Below are positions 42,080 to 52,456 of a stretch of DNA of 64,000 nt, piece after piece. The position numbers and the translations under genes were made by a program. The stretch's first letter is position 1, and each line of letters opens with the position of its first letter. A model generated the notes under the pieces. The model was given only the letters and a program-made list of their open reading frames with translations, ran no database searches and had not been told where the DNA came from. Source of the DNA: Anoplopoma fimbria (Eukaryota; Chordata; Actinopteri; Perciformes; Anoplopomatidae); assembly GCF_027596085.1 (NCBI RefSeq), contig NC_072459.1, positions 21,698,055 to 21,762,054 on the forward strand, given 5' to 3'.

Positions 42080-43287
42080 TTAAGTCTTTCTATCCGTAGT
42101 TGGATCGATACTAGTCTGAGAATTTTCACTGTGGAACTATAAAGCACACTCCCTGTGAAGCAATGACTCAGCGATCTCCTGTATGTCTGTCCGTCACCAC
42201 AGAGAAGGGGCTCCAGTATCTTGTGCCTTTTTTTACCCCAACACGGTGGATGCGATGCAGCCGGAGTTTTGGATGAGCATGACTTTCTAATGTAATATCC
42301 TGTGATTTATCTCCCCTGTACTCCACATGTATACTCTTTGTATATATTTTTATAATCTGCCTGCACAACGATTAATCCGGCCAAGTGTTATAACCCAAAG
42401 CTGATCCCTCTCTTTTTGGGGAGTTTTGATGTGTTGATTTCCGTACTCCCTTGAAAACAGGGGTCTCTGATGAATGTCCTGAAGGGATTATTAGTGGCAT
42501 TAAGATTGGGCTCACAATGTCCGAGGCGATCAGAATGGGAGGCTTTATATTTTTTGTGACTTCGAGAATATACAGGTAGTCAAACGGGGAAAGGCAAGCA
42601 TCTCTTAAGATTTCTTCGGGGCCTCCTAGAACTCAAAGCTGTGAATAGTTGTAGAATAAAACTGTAATATCGGTCGCGTAGCTCTGTGATAATAATTTGA
42701 ACACACTGTGGGAGACCTCCTGAGACCGTCTGTGGCATCCTGCACTTTTAGCCGTCTGTAGAGATCAGACCGGGTATTGCTCTCTTGACCCGGGGCCCGT
42801 GCACAAAGTTAAAAAGTACGTGAGAGTTACGGTACGTCGCCTGGATGGCCGCAGAGTTTTTGTATTTGTCAGGGTTTTCTACAGAATCCATTTGAAGACC
42901 TGATGTTTGTGCTGTATCTCACACCCTGGGGATGTTTGGATAAAAAATTAAAAGAAACGACGGAATGAATTGATGAAGAGGCTGCTAGTGTAAGAACATG
43001 ATCTGTATTGTATCAGGTTAGAACAACCACATTGCCTTTGTTTCTTTGGGGAGGCCAACGTTCATTATATAATATAATGAATATATTTAAATCTATATAT
43101 ATATATATATATATATATTATAAAGGTATATACAAATTTGTATATATCCGTGATCAAGTGTTGAAACCAGATGTACACTGTACTAATTGAAACCTCTATT
43201 CTGGACGTGTTTCATTTTGATGACAGGACGTCTCTTCTTTCTTAGGTACGTTATAACAGAGCTGCATCAGAATCTGGTACTTAAACA

Positions 43288-43336
<49 letters not shown>

Positions 43337-43844
43337 ACTCTGTCGGTCGGTCTTCTCAAGGTCACACACGGTACTTTGGCAACTATTATATTTGCCCCAT
43401 TTCTGTTCTGAGATCTACGATGTCAAGTTTGATCAGAGGTGTACCATGAAATGCGATGGGTTGAATTTCAGTGCTACGACGATGACGGCATTTGTGTAAT
43501 AATTAAGAATGACTGGAAAAATGCAGACAAACTGATGGCAATTAACTATTTTTCTCAATCTTCCTTTTTTGAACGACTTGCCAGTGTGGCTTGTGTCGTT
43601 CCCCTTTCCTGGTTTTGTTTGTTTTTATTTTGTCTTTTAATGCAATGCAATTTCTTGTTTATGATCTGTCTTTATTATTTTTTTTTCTGGAGATTTTAAA
43701 TGTGAAACAGCCTACACTACACGCAGGCCTTTTGTCTGAGCGTTACCTTGTGACTCTGACTTGTTGTCGTCCTCAATGACCACCACTAATGATCATGTAA
43801 TTGTAGTGCTGAAAGCTGAGACTTACTTGAAAGTGTTGCTCTTC

Positions 43845-43850
43845 AATAAA
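43845..43850 (+). promoter_or_regulatory. tlcd4 poly(A) signal
   Basis: Canonical AATAAA followed within 40 bases by a T/G-rich stretch (GTTGCGTGACTC, then TTTCTTTTTG). It is the last canonical signal before intergenic repeats begin. Confidence 0.6.
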
Positions 43851-43869
43851 GTTGAAGGCAAGAGGAAAT

Positions 43870-44327
43870 AGTTGCGTGACTCTTTCTTTTTGACTGTTAA
43901 GGTAAATGTTTATTCTTACCACGCCAACCTTGGTTTCCTTTTCTACTTTTGTTCCAATTCACCAGATTCCTCAGTTTGTGAGCAGTGATGTCAGCATGGG
44001 AATAACCGTCTGAGTTCAGTGTAAATCATCCCGACAGCGGCGCACTGAGCTGGGCCAGTCATTCGTCAGCTGTGGGCTGGTGGTATAACACTTCCACGCC
44101 AGGCAAGCCAAGACCAGCTACTGCTAGCTGGCACCACTGCTCCATGTTATTCTCTTCTCTTAAGCTATGTGTGAGGTATTCAACAAAAAAAAGGAAAAAG
44201 TGAAGCACAGACTGAGACATTCAAAACGAGATGAAAGGGTGAAACGAGAGGATTAGAAGGAGCATGAAAAGTGAGAGATTTGGAGGTGGGGGTCTGAGCC
44301 ACAGTAGGTCTGTGATTGAAACCATCT

Positions 44328-44379
<52 letters not shown>

Positions 44380-45110
44380 TTTGCACAAATCGGTCAAGGG
44401 GGCTTGTTCAGAGACCGTGCCTGAGGAGCTTTACCAAACATGGTCACATAACAGAGGCTCAATGAAAAAGTTCCTCCTGCTCACCTCGGCACACATTTCG
44501 TGGTGAGGGCTTGCTGTTCGACTTAACTCACTCACGGAGGGGATGAACATCATCACCTGCATGTCATGTAGACACAGAAAACACACCTGCGTGTTACAAA
44601 AACACACACCGTCCTGTCGTCACCCGATTCATCGCGGTTACTGTGTTTTAACTTAATTGAATTCATGTCTGTAAACGTCAACGCTCCTCTCCACCTCGTT
44701 TTTAAGTTTGCTCCACGTGAGTCACTACATTGAGCAAGTTGTAGTTATGTAAAAATAAATTGATTTTCAGGGATATTCCTATTTCAGGAGGAATTTATCC
44801 TGAGGACTGTTCCCAGACTTGGGGAAACAAAAACATACCGAAAAATCAACATTCCAGACTTTGGAGAGGCTATAAACGGAGCCGATTTTACAAGGTACTT
44901 AAAGACTTGGCCAGAGTTAATCGTAAGGACTTTTAAACCAGTTTGTTATCAAGCAGCACCTAACTGTTACCAGCTTCCTCGGCCAAAGATGTCACCAGAC
45001 TGTGAGTAAGGGAAGAGAAGCGTGGACAGTTACTTCATTACGATTCCTCAGTTGGCACAAGGATGAAGACGAGTGACTTTTACTACATCTTCAGGTAGCT
45101 CCAACTAGAA
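43870..45110. other. Intergenic stretch
   Basis: No exon seen on either strand. A (TG)21 array lies at 44,331-44,372. Confidence 0.55.
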
Positions 45111-45119
45111 AAGGCTGAA

Positions 45120-48060
45120 TTGTCTGAAGAAAATGTACATGTGCTGAAAACATTTAAATAGCAGTTAAAGTGCAAAGTTTAAGAGTAAGCGCTGAAGTGA
45201 AAAGATCTGAAAAATGTTGAAGCGTCGGTTGAACTTAAAGGACTGAAAAGAGTTTAATTGTCAGTGGAAGCACAAGGAATAAATTGAGCTGGATATTGCT
45301 ATGGATGTATATATATGTATAATATTGTTCAAGCGTTTGTTGAAAAGAAGACGTCATTGAATAGTCATTTGAAGTGTAAGCACTGAAGGGAGTTGAAATG
45401 TCAGTTGTCGTGTAAGAGATGAATGCAGAAAAAATATCAATCAAGAATATATTAATAATGTAACCAGGGAAGGCAGCTAAGTTGTCAACTGAATGGTAAA
45501 AGAAAGAAGTTGTTGAGTTAAATATGAATACAATTGATGTGCAAAATTTTGGTTGCTCTAAATTGTGTATGAACAAAGGGTGTTATTAGAGCTGAAGAAG
45601 TTTAATTTCATTCAACTTTTTGTTGAAAGGCGAAGACCTGAGACCTGAAAGGGTTTGAAGGGTCATCTTGAAGTTGAAGCATTGAACAGATGAAAGAGTG
45701 TTTGTTGACGTATAAGTGTTTAAAGCAGTTGAAGTGTCAAAGATTAGTGCCTTTTAATGTCAGTTGTCATGAAAGCGCCAAAGTGTGTGGACTGTCAATC
45801 AACTGACATGTCAGTTTAAGAATAAAAAGAAAGTTTAAGTCTCATAATACGTAACAAGTGAAAGTAGTTGAAGTGTCAGCCCTGCTTGGCCTTCTTTTTT
45901 GCGACAGCGTCACGTTTTTCTAGATTTCTTTTTTGCAGTCTGGCCTGACTTGAAATTTTATCTTAAATGTAAGTTAATAGAGTTTTGAAGAAAACATTTT
46001 GAAGTATGTTGAGGAAGTTGAAGGACAAAAAGTGTAATTGATGAAAGCGAGCAAACTGACACGACTTTTTGACTGAGTCGAGTTGACGCTTTTGGTTTTA
46101 TTAACTAAATCCAGGTTTGTTTGAAGCTTCCTGTCCTACCGTAGCGACAGGTCGGAATTATGATGCCATGAACTCAGCATTCATGACTCCCTGAGCTGCG
46201 TAGGATCGTGAGGACTTCTACCATAAATAGCCAGACGGAGTCAGAGCGGGGGAGAGGGGAGAAGGGGTCGGTGGGTGGAGGGGTGAGACGGCTTACTGTA
46301 GAAATGCCCTTCTGAGTTTCTGAAACGGCACTAATCTCCGTCTCCATCTCCTTCCCTTCCTTCCCCTTGTCTGTATTTTTGCATCTTGCTTCCTCAAAAG
46401 TTTTAGTCTTTGAAACTCTCCGTCTGCAGTTTGTCAAAATTTCATGACTCATGATTTCTCCTCATTCACGCCACCACGTCTCTTTTATTCAACAAGTCTT
46501 GTCCTATTATCCAATTATCGTCTTATTAGAAATAAAAAAATGTAAATAGTCAAACGGATAAACTGCTCCTTTGTTTGCGTTGCCAGAGCTTACGATCGAT
46601 CGCACCATCTGAACTGAGCTTTTGAAAAACATACTCTAATAAAACACCGACGGCTATTTAAAGTAAAAATATTGCAAATACAAAGCACATTATCACAGGC
46701 TTTCTCCCTCCAGTTGATAAAACAATGTGACAAATTTACTGTCTTTCCTTAAACACGGCCTCTTTACTCATCAGCTACCATCCGTATGACGGTTTTTGCA
46801 ACACAATATATGTATCCACAAGTGGACTAATAGCCAAGTGTCAGATGAACTCAGAGCCAACATAAACAGCAGAGCCCACCACGCAGTAAATATCTGACTG
46901 TAGTCTCTTATTTTTAGTGCGAGGGATTCCTCTTTCACAAGACGTTACATCTTTATCCCTCACGCAGGCGACTTAGGCCCCGCCCTTCTCCCATCATGCC
47001 CAAATAAAGTGTCCAAATTCCATGTGTGTGCTTCTTCTCCTCTCTGTGAAATGTTTATAAGACCCTCGCTTGGTTTGTGTGTGTGTGTGTGTGCGTGAGT
47101 GTGAGTGAGGGAATGTGACTGTGCATAGACGAGCATGACTTTGTATTTTTGTGTGCAGATTTTTATATTCCAACAGGCTTTTTATGGTAATCCGCTGTGC
47201 TTTGATAAAATACTACAAAATTGGTTCAATACAAAATACAAAAATTAAAAGTCTACTATATTGCAATGGTATGAGGAGGGAGAATGACCAGGTTATTAAG
47301 TCTATTAAGATGTTCCTGTATTTACTTTTTAAGTGTACTTTCACTAGATTATTAGCCAGTTATTGGTGCACTGAGCTCATCACAGCCATAAAAGACTGAG
47401 CTCATGTGTCCAGATGTGCAACAGCATCCACATAAGAACATCTTTTCTTATTTCCTTCATCAGCTTGACCCCATTTTCAAGATATTTAGTCTAACAGGTA
47501 TCTGAATCCGCCTTCAAATCCCCACCATGTGTAACTACAGAATGTAAACTGACGCTTCAACTTCTGTCAGTGTTTACATACAAACTGAATCTTCAACTGC
47601 GTGCAATGCACACACCTCAACCGTCTCTGGCCCTTCAGCTTCAACGGATATTTCAATAGCTTTCAAGTGTTTAAAGTGCTTTTATCTCCTACAGTTCAAC
47701 TGTTTTCACCAGTTCCATACCAGCTGACACGTCAACTAATACCAGTGCACGCAGTTCAATGATCTCTGGTTCACTTCAACTGAAATTTCAATTGCTTTCA
47801 ACATTTCAAAATATCTTTTGAGTATATTCACCTCTTACTCTTTAAATGACAATCAACTTATTTCGATGTAGAGTCATCAGCTGACATTTGAACCGCCATC
47901 GCTGCTTACATACCAACTGACACTTCAACTATAAACAGTTCACACACTTCAGCTCTTTTCAGTTCACAGCAGCTCACTGCTCCTAAAAATGCTTAGGATG
48001 GATTAAATTAAAACTTTGGAAAAAATGTAAATGCTTTCAGGAATTACAATCAACTTCAAC
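45120..48060. mobile_element. Large imperfect inverted repeat / foldback element
   Basis: The left arm (about 45,120-45,880) carries many degenerate copies of TTGAAGTGTCAGTTG (for example 45,221, 45,392, 45,731, 45,869). The right arm (about 47,540-48,060) carries the reverse complement, such as CAACTGACACTTCAACT near 47,920 and CAGCTGACACGTCAAC near 47,722. The centre (about 46,080-47,400) is unrelated AT-rich sequence with no transposase frame. The structure suggests a non-autonomous transposon with subterminal repeats. Boundaries and target duplications are unresolved. Confidence 0.6.
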
Positions 48061-49500
48061 TGTTGTTCCCATATGTCTCACATGCAAACAATTCCTATTT
48101 TAAGACCTTTAATTCATTTTTTTTTTGCATAAGTAAGCACGAATATCAAAAAAACAAAAAGTATTTCTTCTTAAGGCAATTTTATGTTGCTCCACAATTA
48201 ATACTTCTCTGGCTGAGTATTGCTTATTGCTTTACTGCTCAGTCTCTTCATTGGTGTCACTCTCAATATCTGCCGGCGCCTCGTCAGATTTCGGGACTGC
48301 TGATGGTCTTGGTCTCCGGTTGGACTGTCCGGACCTCTTGCCTTTATTCAGAAAATGTTGCCTTTTCTTGTTTTATTTTTTCTTGCCTTATTCTATTGTA
48401 AATGTAACTATCCATGTTAACTTCCTCTAAATTCTATCTCACACTGCCAGCATATCAATCTGATTGAGAAATAGAACTCCTTTTCTTATATAAAACTAAA
48501 ATCTAAAAAGTTTTAGTCCATAAAAATCAGTCTTCAAATCCCAGCATGTATAATTCACAAACCTTCTCTACCTCTCAAGACATTGAAGCCCCCAAAGACC
48601 CAGAAACTTTTAAGAGTGCATGCCCCTGATGTCCTCGCTGGTAGCTACACCCTTAGAGCTAATCATGCTGTTTTCAGTTTTACTTCTCTCAGTTATCAAC
48701 CTATTGGTTCCTCAACACAAGGATAAGATATCATATATATTTGTTAGTGTCCCGATATTAAATTCATCTTTCACGCTAAATGCTTTGGGGTGCATTTGAA
48801 GCTGTAGGATCAATATTAATCAAGTGCTGAACTCCAGAAACTGAGGTTGAACTTTTTTATATTTCCTGCAGAATCATTAATGTCATGTCTGTTTTTTATT
48901 CTTGAGTCACTAAGCTATCCAAGAGCACAGTCAAACATCACAGCTGCATTGTGCTGCATTGTGCACATTGTGTTGTGGTCAGTGACAGTCACTCATGCAG
49001 ACCCTCATTATTTTCAACTGCCTGTGTGTATAAATCCTCCACTGACCGATTGAATTCCCTTTGTATTGTCGCTGGGTGTCTGTCCAGTAATCTCTCATTG
49101 TCTATCGCCACCAGCACAGCCTCATATGGGTCCCTCTTTTATACATCCCTGGCCTTTCTGGAGCGTTCCTGTCCGACATGCCTGCCATGTGTCTGGTAGT
49201 GACAAACACACACCCAACCACTCACACACAAGTGAAAGCATGGGATGAATCATGCTGTCTGTGGAGGCGCCCTATCTGCACCCCCACCCCCTGACACTCC
49301 ACTCCACAGACCCCCTGAATCTGCTGCATTCCTTACCTTGTCACCCGCCTACCTAGTGGGGGAGAGGGAGCGACGCTCTGGAGTAAAACAGGAAAATCAC
49401 CTCATTGCTCCCAGAGTTACGTCAGGCGCTCTACAGTAGCTTCCACGTACAGTGATACAAATGTCAAATATGCTGCATCACTCCCATAGCAGTGTATGGA
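48061..49500. other. Intergenic stretch
   Basis: No exon seen. Open frames of 60-112 codons occur but are low in recognisable content. Confidence 0.5.
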
Positions 49501-49615
49501 TATACATATATCTACAGTATATATTTATACACACACTATATATATGTGTATATATTTATATATGTATATTTGTATATATATATATATATATATATACATA
49601 TATACATATATATTT
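49500..49615. repeat. (TA)n / TATG-rich patch
   Basis: Imperfect alternating TA with TATG and TATAC interruptions over about 115 bp. Confidence 0.9.
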
Positions 49616-50399
49616 GATTTTATGGTAAGAGCAAAGTCAGTGCCTTAAATGGGAATTTTCATTAGAAAATCATTAATAAAGATACAAAATGATCCATCTG
49701 AAACCAAATAAAAGTACATTTTAAGCGTGTGTGAGTACCATGGTGCTTGGCTGACAAATTGTTAAATAACACATGAAAGATACTGACTAATAATCTTAGT
49801 ATGGAACATGGATTTAGCAGCTGTTGTAGAGCTTTCACCGTATCCCACAATGTTCCCTGGTAAATGGATGATGCCCAGTTGTTGTGGAACTGTAGATGTA
49901 GAAATTTCCATTTGGAGTGCTCGTCCACATTGGCTTAAAGGTGGGGATTAAAACGATCATTTGATACGATCGAAAACAGCTTTTAAACCAACCTCGTGGT
50001 CAGATCATGTGATTGCTGCCGTCACTGTTTCCAAGGTCAACAAAGAACTTTTGACATTGGACAAGAAGTTCTTGTATTCCTCGAAGGAATGGAAATCTGA
50101 CTCAACGATTTCCAAGACGACATGGGCAACTCCATCAGGAAGATCTCGGGGGGGCCATCCAAAGTTTGTCAACAATCTAACCTTGTTCTTTCACGAAACT
50201 TGACCCATCTCTCAGACCTAATATGAAAGCTGAAATATTAAAAGCAATCTGCCGTTGCAAGTTTCAGCAGAAATGCAATAACAGTTAATTTCAGACATGC
50301 ACCATTAAAAACAAACCAATTTGCCTTGAGGATACCTTAACCTTTGTTTTTTTAATATATATATATTTGTGGCTAAAAGCTATATGTTAGATGATAGCA

Positions 50400-50976
50400 G
50401 TGGAACACTTTGGTCCTGACTGAAATATCTCAAAAAGTACTGGATGGATTGCTGTTTTGTAAAGACATTCATGGTCCCCAGGCGATGAACCCCTCATAGT
50501 TCCATGTGCTGAGACCACTCGGCTACCAAGGTGCTCTGAGTTTCACTTTTTTTTAGAAATCATCAGGTTAAGTGTTAGTTATTCAGTAAAATTGCTTGAC
50601 ATCAACAAGCGGGATTGTCACAATCTGTATAACAGATGGGTTCATGGTTTCCAGATGATGAATCTTAATGACTTTAGTGATCTCATTACTTCTCATTTAG
50701 TGCCACAATAAGGTTTTTGGTGTTGAGTGAAATATTTTGACCACTATTTAATGGATTGCCTTGAAATGTACCACAGATATCCAAGGTCCCCAGAGAATAC
50801 ATTCAAATGACTTTGGTCTGATGACCAAAACAACCTGCATAACTAATGACGTTAACATCAACCTCAGCAAATATTAGCACATGTCGGCATTATGACCATG
50901 AACCCATGCTAACAAGGTTGCTAACATTTAGCTCACAGCAAGTGTAGCCTCACACATCTGTTAGCATGGTTGTGGT
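50400..50976 (+). mobile_element. Interspersed fish repeat (plus orientation)
   Basis: Contains AAGTACTGGATGGATTGC, GACATTCATGGTCCCCAG, GATGAATCTTAATGAC, TGGATTGCCTTGAAATG, AACTAATGACGTTAACATC and AACATTTAGCTCACAG. These are the ordered motifs of a widespread teleost repeat, also present in reverse at 7,390-7,960. Non-coding here. Confidence 0.6.
50478..50546 (-). mobile_element. tRNA-derived SINE head (minus strand)
   Basis: On the minus strand it reads CCTTGGTAGCCGAGTGGTC, with an A-box-like TAGCCGAGTGG, then about 30 bases later a B-box-like GGTTCATCGCC. It is related to the head at 16,826-16,890 and nested in the repeat around it. Confidence 0.5.
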
Positions 50977-51840
50977 CTTTCAGTAATTATTATTGTTGTA
51001 ACTAGTATTGTTATACCCATTATTATAATTTCGCACACGCAAAAGTATTTTTATATGCTGTTTTTATATAACTGTATTATTTCCAATTTTGCTCTTAGGA
51101 TGATTGTATTATTTAATAAATCACATAATATAATTTATAGGGATATCAAATGGGGACCCTGTTTGTTATATTATTATATTCCTTTATTGATCCCCATGGG
51201 GGAAATTCAAGTGTTGCAGCAGCTCAACTACACAGAAACAGATAATAAATACATATTATACAAAAAAATAAAAATAGAATAAAATAAAAAATAAGAATAC
51301 AAATAAAAAATGTACAGAAACAGTTATACCCATTATTATAATACGCAAAAGTATTTTTATATGCTGTTTTTATATAACTGTATTATTTCCAATTTTGCTC
51401 TTAGGATGATTGTATTATTTAATAAATCACATAATATAATTTATAGGGATATCAAATGGGGACCCTGTTTGTTATATTATTATATTCCTTTATTGATCCC
51501 CATGGGGGAAATTCAAGTGTTGCAGCAGCTCAACTACACAGAAACAGACAATAAATACACATATTATACAATAAAAAAAAATAGAAAAAATAAAAATAAA
51601 AAATAAAGTATATCCACATGGGGACTTTCAGTAATTATTATTGTTGTAACTAGTATTGTTATAATAATATAATAATAATAATAATAATAACCCATTATTA
51701 TAATTTCGCACACGCAAAAGTATTTTTATATGCTGTTTTTATATAACTGTATTATTTCCAATTTTGCTCTTAGGATGATTGTATTATTTAATAAATCACA
51801 TAATATAATTTATAGGGATATCAAATGGGGACCCTGTTTG
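50977..51840. repeat. Tandem triplication of a retroelement-tail-like unit
   Basis: Three near-identical copies begin at 50,977, about 51,324 and 51,625. Shared blocks are GCAAAAGTATTTTTATATGC, CCAATTTTGCTCTTAGGATG and GGGATATCAAATGGGGACCC. Copies 1 and 2 continue into CTTTATTGATCCCCATGGGG and TTGCAGCAGCTCAACTACAC, a pattern typical of fish non-LTR 3' ends. Copy 3 stops at 51,840. An ATA trinucleotide tract is expanded only in copy 3 (51,658-51,690). Confidence 0.9.
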
Positions 51841-52099
51841 GGGCTGGTCAGCATGATGACAGACTGTAGCATGATGACAGACTTATAGATTATAATATGC
51901 ATTTCAAGGCCATGACCGAAATCCAGCTGAACATGCCAATGACATAACTGTAGCAGAGTGCTCCTGGACCCCGGTGCAAAGCATCCACCGACCGGCCTGA
52001 GTTAAGATGGAAAAAGTGACACTGATTAAATCTAATACCCGAGCGGTGACATCACAGCCCCCGCAGCCCCTCCCCCTCCCCTCCAGAAGAGGAGGCTGC
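51841..52099. other. Upstream region of cnn3
   Basis: Starts with a short direct duplication of GCATGATGACAGACT at about 51,850 and 51,870, then unique sequence becoming GC-rich with a CCCTCCCCTCC tract. Confidence 0.5.
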
Positions 52100-52195
52100 G
52101 TCCTGATTGGACGGCGTCCCTGAGCCAATCAGAGAGCACACACATGGGAAGAGTTTAAAAAAGATTCAGAAAAGTGTCGGAAAGTTGTCTGAGAA
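52100..52195 (+). promoter_or_regulatory. cnn3 core promoter
   Basis: Inverted CCAAT boxes (GATTGG at 52,105-52,110 and CCAATC at 52,125-52,130) are followed by a TATA-like TTTAAAA at 52,154-52,160. That spacing would put the start site near 52,185-52,195, about 200 bp before the ATG. CCAAT boxes are bound by NF-Y. The start position is inferred. Confidence 0.6.
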
Positions 52196-52396
52196 GCCTC
52201 CCGAGCAGGTCCTGAGCACCCGAGACGAACACTTTTTTAATTTTTTATTTTTTGAATATAAATAGATGCCGACGGAATTGTTCGGTGCTTTGTATCTGTG
52301 CGTCCCGACACCTCCTCGGAAAGAGAGAGTTGTAAACCTGCTTCTCCATTTTTAAAGCACCTCCTCAGCTCTACTGTAAATAGACGAAGCTGCAGA

Positions 52397-52456
52397 ATGA
52401 CAACACATTTCAGGAGCGGACCAGCCTTCGGGCTTTCTGCCGAGGTCAAGAGTAAG
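52397..52456 (+). CDS. cnn3: cnn3 coding exon 1
   Basis: Codes residues 1-20 ([20 protein letters not shown]), the conserved calponin N-terminus. A at -3 supports this start. The donor is GTAGGG. Confidence 0.92.

Larger units (their letters stand above)
39177..43868 (+). other. tlcd4 3' UTR (inferred)
   Basis: No new gene begins before the AATAAA at 43,845-43,850. Internal candidate poly(A) signals are AATAAA at 39,610-39,615 and 42,655-42,660, so shorter forms are possible. It contains (TA)n tracts at 39,991-40,028, 43,097-43,118 and 43,291-43,332, a poly-T run at 42,006-42,029 and a Harbinger-like element at 41,274-42,079. Confidence 0.55.
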
